From Rhododendron vialii (Eukaryota > Streptophyta > Magnoliopsida > Ericales > Ericaceae): a stretch of DNA of 64,000 nt. Below are positions 47,912 through 59,369 of this stretch, piece by piece. Below the pieces are notes generated by a model. It saw only the letters and a program-made list of their open reading frames with translations. It did no database searches and was not told the origin of the DNA. Numbering within the stretch: position 1 is the stretch's first letter; each line of letters opens with the position of its first letter. The stretch lies in contig NC_080568.1 in NCBI RefSeq assembly GCF_030253575.1, positions 885,501 through 949,500 of the forward strand. Direction: 5' to 3'. Both the position numbers and the translations under genes were made by a program.

Positions 47912-48264
47912 TAGGGGTGTTCACGGGTCGGACGGGTCGGGTTTGGCCCCGAACCCGAACCCGACTAGTCGGTTATCACTTTTTTGGAACCCGAACCCGA
48001 ACCAAAGGAGGGGGGATACCCGTCCACGTAACCGATTTTTTTGGTCGGGTCGGGTCGGACGGGTCCGACCAAAACCGAAGTAAACTATATGAATTCGTTA
48101 CCTTTTTGGTCGGGTCGGATCGGGTAAGAAAAAACAGCACCCCGAACCCCGAACCGAAAACTGATTTTTTGGAAAAAATGTACCCGTACCCGACCGAACC
48201 ACATGGTCGGCCCCGCCCGAAACCCTTCGGGTCGGGTCGGGTCTCGATTTTTTGCACACCCCTA
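47912..48264. repeat. CGGGT/ACCCG-rich hAT-like MITE
   Basis: Ends TAGGGGTGTTCACGGGTCGG and TGCACACCCCTA are near-inverted. The interior is packed with GGGTCGG and ACCCGAACC words that pair with each other. TAGGGGTGT ends are typical of plant hAT-derived elements. C-rich flanks prevent a clear call on the target duplication. It ends about 235 bp before the start codon of the next gene, so it forms part of its upstream region. The 235-codon minus-strand frame across it is a composition artefact. Confidence 0.72.
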
Positions 48265-48314
48265 CCCCACCCCCCACCCCCACAAAGAAACAGCACTACG
48301 AGGCATTTCCTCAA

Positions 48315-48392
48315 CAGTGCCACGTAGAACCTTGCCCAAGCCAAGCATCCGCCACGTGTTACCCTTTTGCAACCGCAGCATCCCACGTGTCC
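48315..48392 (+). promoter_or_regulatory. Two G-box/ABRE sites upstream of the LEA-TMEM205 gene
   Basis: CCACGTGT occurs at 48352-48359 and 48383-48390, with a related CCACGTAG near 48320. These are ABRE-type G-boxes 110-150 bp ahead of the start codon. Paired ABREs are typical of abscisic-acid-induced LEA genes; the inference for this gene is from position and motif only. Confidence 0.65.
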
Positions 48393-48499
48393 ACTACTTT
48401 CTGCCCTTTTTATTTTCTTCTCCCAAACATTCCGTAACCGGAAAATCCAAACCTCCATTGACGACCAATTTCTAAACAGAGACAGAGAGACATAGAAAG

Positions 48500-51106
48500 A
48501 TGATGATAAACGTCGTCGCACTGAGCCTGGTTCTGAGTTCACTCCTAACATCCTGTGTTTTCTCTCCCACTCAAGAAACTCACACTCCAAAACAAGACGA
48601 CGTCGTAATAGTGAAAGAAGGCCACAGGGCAGTAATAGTCGAGTACGAGAAAGAAGGAACAGACGGGAACACAAAAGTCTCAATCTCGCCCAAACCCATT
48701 TCAGGAGAAGAGGAGTTGTCCACTGCGGTGGCTGAGGCGTCCACTGCCAAAGATGCAGCGGAGGAGGCCAAAGAGGAGGTGAAAGAAAGAGGTCGTGGTC
48801 CGCGAGAGCTCGCTTGCGATGCGTTTGGTAAGTGCGAGCACAGGATTGCGAGTGTGATACGGAAGGCCAAAGAGAAGGTTACCGAGAAAGTGTATGCGGT
48901 GGAGGAAGGAGCGAAGGAGGCTGTTGGTGAGGTGGTTGGGAAAGCGAAGGAGACTCTCTCTCATGCTACCGGCGACGTCTCCGGTAAAGCCTAATGGGAT
49001 GAATAAATTAAATTGTTTGCATTTTTTATGGTTTTAATGAATTGAAAATGGTGTGTATGTTGTCATCTAATTGATTTGTGATGGGATCCGGACCTGTGTG
49101 GGCAAAGTCTGTAGTGAGCAGCAATTTCAGCGTCTAAAAGTATTTTCAACGGTCCGGATTAAAAAAAAATGCTTCCACGAAAGATAAATAACACTTTCCT
49201 GAAATAGTTTGTTTTAACTCTAGACCATTAATTGTTTAAATAGACGGCTGAGATGCTTATTACAAATCTTGAGTAGTTTTGTGTGGTTATATACTGTGGT
49301 TAAGGAAAAAATGATTTCATCAAGAGGAATGCAGTTACGATTAGATAAAGATGGTTTGTTATAGTAAGTATATATGCTTAAAATGGTTTTGTCCTGGCTT
49401 TGAACGTGCCTCTCGCAGGTGGACAGTGGGATTTGTTCCTGGTATAAGTTGAGGTACATGTAAGTTGGCTAGGTTGCGGACGCAATGAGTCATAAAAGGA
49501 GAAATTATAACCATGTGCCGCAAAGTCGAACCAGGATTTTTGGATAGTGAACTGAAAAAGGTAGAACCACTCAGTTTGGATAGTGAGCAAGTGTGAGGGA
49601 AAATTCTTTTTTACTTGTTAGGATTCCTAGAGATGAAGAAGATGATTGCATTATTTTGTTACTGAGGATTAAATATTAATTATACAAGAACAAGAAAGGC
49701 CTATTTATAGGCAAAGCAATACATCAAGGAACACAGATACAAAGTGGGAAATTAAGGAAAACGATGAATCTTTATTGGTTCATTTTGTATATCTTATTAT
49801 GATGAAAAATTTGGTGGGAAACTACAACCTTTTTAAAATTTGGTGGGAAACTACAACCTTTTTCTTTTCTCTTCCTTTTTGCGTATTTAATATGATGCTT
49901 TAGTGGGTTCTATGATGACTTGATCTTTGTATAATGATACATTGTTCACGATACTAATGCAAAAACATGCCAAACAGAAATCGCGAAAGATACCGCAAAA
50001 AAAGCCAAGACAGTGGGCAAGGATGTGCAAAGAAATGTATCAGCGAAGATCGAGTCTGCAAAGGAAAAGACCAAGGAGAATGCAGAAAAGGGGAAAGAAA
50101 TGGCGGAGCAAGCGGCAGAGAGAGCAAGGACTGGCGGGAATCGCGTGAAGGAGGGAGGAGAAAAGGTGTTCAAAGAAATTCTACGTCGGGGTCGAGACGT
50201 GGCGGCGGCAATGGATTGGGTGGTGGGTGTGGTTCATTTGTTGGGGTTCTCAACAGCTTATGGGATATGTTTGTGGGTTACCTTTGTTTCAGGCTATGTA
50301 TTGGCAGGGACCTTGCCGAGGCAGCAATTTGCGATGGTGCAAAGCAGGATCTATCCTGTTTATTTCAGAGTCACGGCAATTAGTGTTTGTGTTGCTTTGG
50401 TTGGGCATTTGTTGGGCCGGAGGGGGAAGTTGTTTACAAGCAAGGGTGAGATGCTTCAAGGGTTTCATCTTTTGGCCTCACTTTTGATGATTCTAATCAA
50501 TTCCTTCTACTTGGAACCCAGAGCGACGAAGGTAATTATTGATCCATTGAATAGATGATGTGAAATCCTACAATAATGATTAAGACGAGACCCACATGCA
50601 TCGAACATTTTAGATATATCTGTACGTGAATATTCATGTATCCGGATGTCTATGTTCCTACAACTGCTAAAAGTTTTCATATCCAGGCAATTATCAAGCA
50701 TTTTTCTTGAAATAGCTATCCTAGTAAAAATTGCTCAAGGGGCCGGTGCATTGAAGGTTTTTATCCTTGATTCTTTTTCGGTTAACATGCATTATGGTAG
50801 GTGGTGTTCGAGAAGATGAAGTTCGAGAAGGAAGAAGGGAGAGTAAGAGTGGACCCGGTTTCCGTCATTCCAGCCACTCCGGCAAGAGGTACTACTACTA
50901 CTACTACTACTGCAGAACCCATCTTAACTCCACCTGCTTCTATTCCAGCAAGGCCGGATCAAGATAAAGTGAAGTCTCGAATTGTCAAGTTGAACGAGAG
51001 GCTGAAGAAACTGAACACCGTTTCATCTATGTTGAACATCTTCACGCTTGTGGCTCTTACTTGCCATCTTGTCTACCTTGGCCAACGCCTTCACTTGTCT
51101 TGCTAA
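48500..51106 (+). CDS. LEA-domain / TMEM205-like (DUF4149) membrane protein
   Basis: Three exons: 48500-48983, 49978-50531 and 50801-51106. They total 1,344 nt (447 aa), with GT-AG borders. The N-terminus (MMINVVALSLVLSSLLTSC) looks like a signal peptide or anchor. From about residue 75 to 215 runs a charged helical region rich in K-A-K-E and E-A-K-E words (KAKEKVTEKV, ESAKEKTKENAE), as in LEA group 3/4 proteins. Exon 2 then gives a hydrophobic domain with MDWVVGVVHLLGFSTAYG, GYVLAGTLPRQQF and YPVYFRVTA, the TMEM205/DUF4149 fold with about four helices. The C-terminal exon has a threonine run coded by a TAC/ACT repeat, then a coiled-coil-like KSRIVKLNERLKKLNT stretch and one more helix. It matches the architecture of Arabidopsis At1g72100. 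It probably acts in endomembranes during seed drying or stress; this is an inference from the LEA part and the ABREs. Confidence 0.9.
49616..49800 (-). repeat. Possible LTR fragment in LEA gene intron 1
   Basis: On the minus strand there is CCTATAAATAGG (at about 49700) followed by an AT-rich leader and GGAATCCTAACA at 49616, a Copia-LTR-like arrangement. No target duplication or second boundary was found. A nearby 28-bp tandem duplication (AAATTTGGTGGGAAACTACA unit, 49805-49862) is separate. Confidence 0.35.
50885..50911 (+). repeat. Coding (TAC)n microsatellite
   Basis: A trinucleotide repeat inside exon 3 of the LEA-TMEM205 gene that codes a run of threonines. Length variation would be in frame. 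Confidence 0.85.
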
Positions 51107-51778
51107 TTCTGGCGCAATTTCTGAGTTGAGGCCTTGAGGAAATGCCCTAATCTTCTTTGGAAGAGGTAGATGATGTATATGTATCCCTTTGTACGACACT
51201 TGAGTAGTGTGGTTAGATGTTGTAGTTAGAATTGTTTGCGAAATCCTTAGGAATGAGAGGTGTGCTTTGTCAAAACGAAATATAGTGCATATTCTCCTTT
51301 GCTGCATCCTGCTAAAGGAAAGAGCTGACCCTTGGGTAAACCTGTTACCGACGAATAGATACAAGATGGATGGGTGAGATACTGACGAAGTTATTTCCAA
51401 ATCACGCCTTGCGTACAAATATCATTCAAACAGAAAAAATACCACAAAAGGTACATCATTTGTATTGCTACTAGTTTTCTCCAAAGCAAGCCTTGGGTAC
51501 AATTTGATGATATCGTAACACAGTTTCCAAATGAAAGGTACACCGTCGCTACTTGGATCAAAGTGAAAATTATACCAGAGCTATCCTCTAATACTAATAG
51601 GAACTTCATAAACAATCCCTCCAAGAATCTCACCTCTGATGAGTGAATTCAAGCACAAGCAGTCTCACATCCAAAATGTAGTCTCCCAAAAAATCAGCTT
51701 TTGTAAAATTTTATGATCCAAAAGCAGCAGCAGTGGCACAGCTTTTTAAGTGCCAAGTCTAAGATCAAGTCACAAAAG
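51107..51778. other. Convergent 3' untranslated space
   Basis: 672 bp between the stop codons of two convergent genes. It should hold both 3' untranslated regions and their polyadenylation signals. No additional gene seen. Confidence 0.55.
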
Positions 51779-54700
51779 CTACCGCCAGCACGCCCATAAT
51801 AGTAGAACTATAACTGTCAACAGGCTCAGAATAGCTCCGCCCAGAAGAGCCCAGTCGAACAGAGCCCAGTCTCGCGTCCTTCCACTATCCAATTCGTGAT
51901 TTTCCTTAGGTTCCGAGATAATACCATTTTCCATCCTCTTTTGGTTTCTCCGCTTCCTTAGCAACCATCTAATAACGTTTCGGTTCGTTCGCTCTTCTGT
52001 CCACATAATTTCATTCTTCGGAAGGGAAACAATAGCTTCATCCCCATTACTTGGCATTTCACAAGCACAAGGTTGGGGCTCTTTTGCACATGCACAAGTT
52101 TCATCAGGATCAGGGCAAGGTTTACATTTGTTGCCAGTGGACTCTCTCTCTCTTGATCCAGGGTTACCTTTTGTTTGTGTGAGAATTTCGATCACTTCCC
52201 CAAACACTGACCATCTTCCGACTGATGTTATCTTCACGATAGCTGAAGTCCCCAACATGGTTTCCGGACCAACTACCAGTACCTGCACATACCCTTTGGT
52301 GTGGCCCACCTGGAGCAAGGAACACAAAACCACATACAAAAGCATGAGTCGACAGGAAAAATAAATGCAAATTGAACTATGGCATGTATTGTAATGGTGC
52401 TTGAACAGGCCTTTTATGACTTTAAAACAACTCCCATTTCATAGTCTTAGGGCCTGTTTGATTCAAGAACAAAAGCATGGGATTCAATCATAATTCCAGC
52501 GTGGACAACATATGTGGTGGTTGGATGTGTTATAGCTGGTTGAGGGATTAAGAATTTCATTGGACAACCAAACCCACAAAACGGACATAATGAATAGGTG
52601 TGTGGTATTGGTAATCCAGCCATAGTGGTCAGCCATCCTCTACAATTTTGCTTTCAAGTACATAGATTTCACTGTTACAGTTGTGCTTGATGCGAAAGGC
52701 AAGTAACAAAATTGCCATCCAAAGATCACCTCAACTGCTATGCAAAATGGAAAGGTTTAGACAATCATCCTACCACAAAGTCCAACACAACCTTACCAAG
52801 TGTTTTCCATCAGTGGCAATTTCAGTGATCCATATTCTCTCTACTTTGCCTTCCATGCCATTGTAAGGTCTGAACGATTCGAAAACAGAAGTTAATTCCC
52901 GACTCCGTTTCTTCACTAGAGTGCTTGGGACCTTCTTCATCCTCGCAGCAGGGGTTCCTGTATTCAGAAATGAGCTTAAGAATAAGAACCACATTTTATT
53001 GATAACGCAGTGGTCAGTATTTCCTCTCCGCACACTAACACCAACTCAACACACCCGTTGACAAGAAGATCCTCTTTTTGGAACCCTTTAAGATCAAGGT
53101 TGAAGGTTCTCAAACATTAAGTGCGTGCTCAGTAGTCACAAAAGGTGTTTGGTTACATCAATAGCTTTGCTTCCTCTCTGATGGCTAACCTCTGATTATT
53201 GCAATAGATGATTATTAGAATGGATGACATCAATAATCATACTAGCTAGAATGAACAAGTTTCCTGGCAGTTATTAAGGAATGCTTGAGGACTCAACAGC
53301 AGCATACCGGGACGGGGATAGAACTGTGATATATGAACTTGAGAAAACTTGTAATCGTCAATCAGGCTCACAGTCTCAGCGAAATCTTCATCAGCTTCAC
53401 CTGAGTCACGGAAAAAAAAAAATCATATTCAATTAACTATCAACTCACAACTAAGGACCATTCGGTATTTTGTTCACAGTTTTTATTGTTTTTAATTTTC
53501 TGTAAACAGCTTCATAAAACTTCTTTGTAAGTACTTTTTTCCCGTCTACTGTGAGCATTTGCAAAATTTTCAAAAATTCGTGTTTAAAAAACATCTAACG
53601 GCAGTATACGGTTACTCCAGCATGGCTAGACGGTATTCAATATTCAGAAGCAGAGAAACATGAAGGAGGCTTTGGTGGGGAGGAAGTGTATGTACCTGGC
53701 GAGAACATAGAATATGAGTTTTATTGGAGAATACAAAAGTTTGAAGTGGTTAAAGCTTTGAAAATGATGAAACTGGGTAAGGTCTTAAGACCAGATGGTA
53801 TCCCTATTAGTAGAGATGGAGAGATTGCCGATGATGTGATCCATATGATCCAAGTGGGGTGGCTCAAGTGGAGGAGCGCTATTGGTGTGCCATGTGACAA
53901 AAGGTTACCCACAAAATTGAAGGGAAAATTCTATGTAACTGCCATAAGACCAGTGATGCTTTACGGGACAAAATGTTGGCCTATTAAGAAACAATATGTG
54001 AGCAAAATGAGTGTAGCGGAAATGAGAATGTTGAGGTGGATGTGTGGTAAGACTAGACGAGACAGGATTAAAAATGAAACGGTTCGTGAGATGGTAGCAT
54101 TTACAGAGGAAAAGTCGAGGGAAAATAAGCTAAGGTGGTTTGGGAACGTCTACCGTAGACCAGGAGATACAGTAGTTAAGAGAGCGGATATGATAGCTTT
54201 AGGTAGCAATGCTATGGGGAGAGGTAGACCTAAATTGACATTAGATGTTGTTGTGCGCAAAGATACGAGTATAATGGGTTTGTGTGAACAAGCGGCTCTT
54301 GACAGAGCTCAATGGAGGAAAATGATTCATGTAGCCAACCCCAAATGATTGGGACATAAGGCTCAGTTTGGTTTGGTTAGAAGCAGAGAAAAATGATGCA
54401 CCCAGCATTCAATGATCTCTGTGTGTGCGCGCGCGCGCCACTGTTCTCGTAGCTAATGGTCTTTCTATAGTCCCATTTTCCAATCTTCATCCCCTCAGTT
54501 CGCAATGCCACAATCCCCTGAGCCAGCTATAGTTTCTCCCAAATAACGTTCTTTCAGAAAATAGAGAACTTAGGACGTCACCGAACATACCCTAAACGAT
54601 TAACTGCACAAATTTACTGATGGTGAACCAATCAATTGGTTAATATTGTAACCAAGTATTGTGTAACAACATTCCTACATGACCGAGAATTTTCAAATGG

Positions 54701-54981
54701 GAAATAGGAAAATTTACACTCAGGACTGCCATAACTTAAATATCCACTTGCAAGATGAATGTGGTGATATTATATCGAATCCCCAGAAGCAATAATGCAA
54801 TAGAAGATGACCATAAAATGGTGGCAAATATTCCAACTAACCAGGAAATCCGCAGATTATATCAGTAGCAATTTGCATCCCAGGGACAAGTTCATTCAAT
54901 GTATCTACTACCTTCCTGAACTCACTTACAGTATACTCCCGTTTCATTGCCTGCACACCACTCATCATATGAAAAGAAACC

Positions 54982-55051
<70 letters not shown>

Positions 55052-58000
55052 TCATCAGTAAACTAAAAGCTGGTTCAAAGCAGCTTACACTTAAAACTCT
55101 GTCACTCCCAGATTGGACAGGTACATGAAGAAATGAGTAAACGCAAGGATGACAAAGAACATCTGCAATCTCTTTTAAGTGCTCAAGAATGTATGGAGGA
55201 TTAGTCATCCCAACACGAAGCATGGTGCTTCCATCAGAGGGAAGCTCTGCAACAATAGCCTTCAACAACATTGGAAGATTAGCACCAATGTCACGGCCTG
55301 CAAGTTTTCCAATCTTAAGCTAACTTGATAATGTTATTGTTTTTCATCTATGCAAAAAAAGGCCTCAATTCAAAAGATGTAAAACAGAAATCTGGAGCTT
55401 TCGTTGAGAACTACCGTATGCTCCAGTGTCTTCACTACTCAACCAAATCTCCTTCACTCCATCAGTTACGACAGCTCTGACACGGGCTACCTGAAAGGTT
55501 AAATTTTTTAAAAAATGGCCAGCAAATTGAAATTAATATAACGAATCCATGCAATGGCAGTATAGCACTTACAAGGCTGTCAACGGTATAGCTTCCTAAA
55601 TGACCACGGGCATGCTTGGTCTTGCAATAAGTGCAAGCACCTAAACAACCAACATTTATAGGAAGAATCTCAACAAATTTGTTCTTTCTAACCTGTGGGA
55701 GTAATAAGTTAAACGAATATTGAGAAAGAATAGACAACAATTCCTCCTCCAAATCAGTGCCAACTCAAGAAAACAAACGCAAGAACAAAATTACAATTCT
55801 CTGTGTCCCATTTTATTCGTCCATTCGGACATCTCAAAAGGTCATTTATGTTTTCTAGTTTATCATTTCTAGGATGTAAGGGCACGATGCACCGCATCCT
55901 AAAATGGACGGAAAAAAGGGATGGAGAGAGCATTTACTTCAAATGGGCGAAGATATGGCGAAAAAGATATAAGCTTTGCACCTTTGGTAGATCAAGGGCT
56001 GGTAATGTCTTCCGGTTCAAAAGCCGCACCTCATGACCTTTCAGAGTTTCTTCCACAACTTCAACCACACGGTCAATTTGCTGGACACCAACTACGCTGA
56101 CCCCTTCAAGCTCTTTCAAATCACGACTTCCTTGAGGCACACATCCCGCCACCACCAAGGGTTTTTTTGCACTTCTGCATTTCGATATTAGAGTATCCAT
56201 AGCAGACTGACTCGGGGACTTCACCGTGCATCTACATCATCAGATGGGAATCATTATATAGGCATCGTCTTCATCATCTAATATTGAAGATCATTGCTCT
56301 AGAACCAACTCGGGTTAGCTCATTTGGCCACACTTGTCACTTCTATAGGGGAGGTTAGGGAGTCAATCCTTGCCAAAAGAAAAGATTGATGGGCGTCATT
56401 TGTTCAGTTGGTTGTTCTCTTAATGGGCTATAAGTTATGCTTAGTATGATTGTGGGCTTAGGTCCTGTATGATGTAATTCACGTGATTATATTCTCCAAC
56501 TGCTTATAATAATATTAAAAAAAAATCATTGCTCTAGAATTAGGCAAATTTTAGCTCATTTGAACCCAGGTAGCGTGCAAGATAAGAAGGTAACACCAGG
56601 CTTTGATTTCCCTGGTGGTTGCACCCTTGTGATGTTATATCTCACTTTTGGGGTTCGAGCCTTGGTATCCCAACTCTCCATCTCTCTCAAAAAAAGATAA
56701 GAAGAGTGACCATCTCAGTTTGTAAAAAGTCACTTTCAGTGCATGATTAAGATGCTGAAGCCATAAATTATCGGGAAAGATACATGACACTTGCATCCAT
56801 GTCAGCTCATGTGATAAACAATACATCAAATGCAGCATCCGAGAATCAGATGGTGTATCACCAACAAAATAGAGAATGAGATGTCTACCACTGAGAAGAT
56901 GTAAACACATATGAACAAGTATGTATTCACGTAATTAGTGCAGGGACATATGCACATATACATGGATTCACTATCTATCTGGTACATCAGTCAACCAATC
57001 TTCAAGATGCAAATATGGTAAGCAAAAGATTTAGGAGAAGAACTACAAAAACTAGGGAACAAAAATATTGTTAAAGCCCAGAAAAACGAATGGACATAAT
57101 CACATAACCAATCCTCCAAAAAAAAAAAAACCCTCTAGCAAAGTGAGCATAACAGAATATACTCCAGTAACCTGCCCTGCACCAACAACAAGGGGAAAAG
57201 AAAGGTTATGGATATTGGTGGGTGAATATCGGTGCATATCACAGAACCAAGGAGTAAGGCCACTAGGCCAGTTATTGATATCCCTCCCCGTGGTGAATCA
57301 TTGTTGCAATTGACCACAATACCTGCACATCACAGGGAACTACCAAAAAAAATAGGAGTAAATTTGAAGACAACCCCTGGGCCATCGTAACTTTGGTTTT
57401 ACCAGTTGCTTCTAAGTCCTGACTCGTGACCCCGATAACGTGTCAATCACAGAAGGAAACTAAACTCTCCAATACAAGATATTAATCACTATAAGTTAAA
57501 CATAACCGGACACTTTTAGGAAAACAGAAAATGAAAAAGAAAACTTCAAAACAGATCCTCACGTATTTATCAGCCACAGGTCTGCCTCCTCAGGATTGTC
57601 ACTCAATCCATAACCAAATGCTGAAAGCTGACCCGCCATATATTCACTGTCACTCTGACACAACAAAACATGAGAAAACAAAACAAAAGCTCTTCAACGA
57701 CGCAACGACTGTACTTTCAAAAGGAACCTATTATGATCGTTCCAAAATCATAACCCTGGTGCTCAAACAAGAGTACAGATAGCAGCAAAACAGACAATTG
57801 GGGATCTCCATACTTTTCACTTTTTAACACTTCTATCCAGTTATTTATAGAATGATATCGTATTGCACATAGTAGGGGTGATAAAGGAGCCAAACAAGCC
57901 GGGCAGGTAGCACTAGTTGATCAAGCTTGGTTTGAAACTCTAAAAATCCATTCAAGCTTTTAACTTCAAGCTTAGCTAGTTTACGAGACGAGTTGTTCTC

Positions 58001-58361
58001 AAACGAGTTTCAATCACAAACTGGTCTCGAGTAGCTCGAATTTTTTATACATCAAAACCGAACGAGCCCAGTAGTAACATGTTCGAGCTTGGTTTGAAAC
58101 TTTGACGAGCTTAAAAACAATATGATCAAGCTTTTTGTTCATGTAACAAACCGATCTTGAACGACCGTAAAACCAAAAAGCTCGATATTAACCAACACGA
58201 GCTCGAATTCAAGTAGTTTGGTTCTTTAGAATCCCTAACTTAACGAGGATAAATTTAACAGATAAACTCACTTGGTTATGCGAGCACCCAAACGTCTTCA
58301 TATATATGATCTGCACCAATTTACAAACCCGAAAGAATGAAAATTCATCCGCTACGAGATT

Positions 58362-58422
<61 letters not shown>

Positions 58423-58611
58423 ACCTCAGTGCCGGGGATTTTTGGAGAGAGAAGGCCAGAGAGTGAGCTTTGGATTGCATGGTTCTTGCGGAGGTTAGGC
58501 CGCTGCTTGTTGTTTTTCTTCTTCGTATTGACGCCGACGGACGCCGGTACCGGCAACCGGAACCCCGGCGGAGCTCCGCCGCTCCCCACCAGCAGATCCT
58601 CTATGTCTTCC

Positions 58612-58613
<2 letters not shown>
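51779..58613 (-). CDS. tRNA (t6A37) methylthiotransferase, CDKAL1/MtaB type
   Basis: Eleven exons on the minus strand: 58425-58613, 58272-58310, 57563-57654, 55982-56231, 55573-55692, 55415-55490, 55089-55297, 54842-54950, 53308-53400, 52797-52957 and 51779-52309. They total 1,869 nt (622 aa), with all phases agreeing. The enzyme turns t6A at position 37 of lysine-type tRNAs into ms2t6A using two iron-sulphur clusters. The N-terminal methylthiotransferase domain has its three cluster cysteines at about C72 (KTFGCSHNQ), C108 (INTCTV) and C137 ([10 protein letters not shown]). The radical-SAM cluster motif C-x3-C-x2-C is at about 206-213 (GCLGACTYC), followed by [11 protein letters not shown] and [17 protein letters not shown]-binding domain covers roughly 440-505. 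A cysteine-rich linker leads to a single C-terminal membrane helix (about 595-618), as in CDKAL1, which anchors to the ER. The start codon directly follows a CT repeat. It closely resembles Arabidopsis At1g72090. Confidence 0.95.
53655..54395 (+). mobile_element. Truncated LINE reverse-transcriptase relic in intron 8
   Basis: An open frame of 220 codons (53686-54348) lies in the intron between exons 9 and 8 of the methylthiotransferase gene, antisense to it. Its second half has the typical 3' end of plant LINE polyproteins: [42 protein letters not shown] and [13 protein letters not shown]. The first part ([12 protein letters not shown]...PDGIPI) comes from the start of the reverse-transcriptase domain. 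The catalytic core between them is deleted, so the frame is a dead fusion. The downstream CCCAAATGATTGGGACATAA segment is the usual LINE 3' end. Confidence 0.82.
54984..55049. repeat. (GA)n array, about 33 units, in intron 7
   Basis: Pure GA on the plus strand, so CU in the transcript, filling about half of a 138-bp intron of the methylthiotransferase gene. Confidence 0.92.
56290..56539 (+). mobile_element. SINE with 15-bp target duplication
   Basis: ATCATTGCTCTAGAA stands at 56290-56304 and 56525-56539. The 220 bp between begin with TTAGCTCATTTGG (box A-like, 56316-56327), have a degenerate box B (GGAGTCAATCC) about 35 bp on, and end in an A-rich tail. It is a tRNA-derived SINE inserted in intron 3 of the methylthiotransferase gene, antisense to it. 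Confidence 0.8.
56579..56704 (+). mobile_element. Short SINE-like insertion with 11-bp target duplication
   Basis: AAGATAAGAAG is found at 56579-56589 and 56694-56704. The 104 bp between contain GGTTCGAGCC (box B, 56652-56661) and end in an A-run after TCTCTCTC. It lies 40 bp after the other SINE in the same intron. Confidence 0.7.
58365..58418. repeat. (GA)n array in intron 1
   Basis: About 26 GA units starting a few bases inside the donor of the 114-bp first intron of the methylthiotransferase gene (CT in the transcript sense). Confidence 0.92.

Positions 58614-58650
<37 letters not shown>
58614..58650. repeat. (GA)n array abutting the start codon
   Basis: About 18 GA units directly next to the minus-strand start codon of the methylthiotransferase gene. 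The transcript leader therefore reads (CU)n-C-AUG. Confidence 0.92.
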
Positions 58651-59369
58651 GGGGTTGAGCCTTCGGGCGAGTAGGCTACGAGAATGACGATGGGTCTAGT
58701 TTGTGGGCTAGACTGGAGTTTTGGGAGAAGTAGTGTACATGGATATGGGCTATGACGATGGGCTTCATTTCTTATTGGGCTTAAGAGTTTTTGAACTACT
58801 TTTATTGTTGAAGGGTCCAAATATAAAAGAATACTCTATTAGTCTACGAAAACCAAACTTTGTTTAATTTTAAAGCAATCATATATGAGTATATTGACTT
58901 TTTAAAATGTTATTTGCTTAAAAGTATGAATATCCATCATTTTGGTGGACACAAATTCCAAAAATCCTACATCTTAATTTATGTTTTATATGTTCATATT
59001 TATCTATACACATTCTTGAGATATCTTTTGATACGTTCTGCACCCTTATGTATTTGAGAATTAAACTAAATTGTAGTAAAAGATAATTGAAGGTTGTGTG
59101 AGATTCTCTCTACACCCGCCAACATTATGGAGGCTAATAGTAATTTTTTCATATTATACATTCCACATATATGAAGTCTCTAGTTTCAAGTTTGCTTTAA
59201 GCCCTAAAATTTCAAGCCTGGCTCTGTCGTCGTGAAACAGTCACTTCTACTACAATCTAAGAATTGAGAACAAAAATCCTCCAATTGAGTACAAATATCT
59301 ACCACTATGATCAGAAAAGAGTTTGTTTTTTCTTTTTTCTGATAATACAGTAGTAATTATTTCCTACTT

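Noticed and set aside
47976-48683. 235-codon minus-strand frame
   Set aside because: Runs through the CGGGT-rich element and the LEA gene promoter and exon; composition artefact with no family resemblance.
58306-58674. Plus-strand frames through GA repeats
   Set aside because: Arg-Glu repeats from (GA)n tracts overlapping the true minus-strand first exons of the methylthiotransferase.
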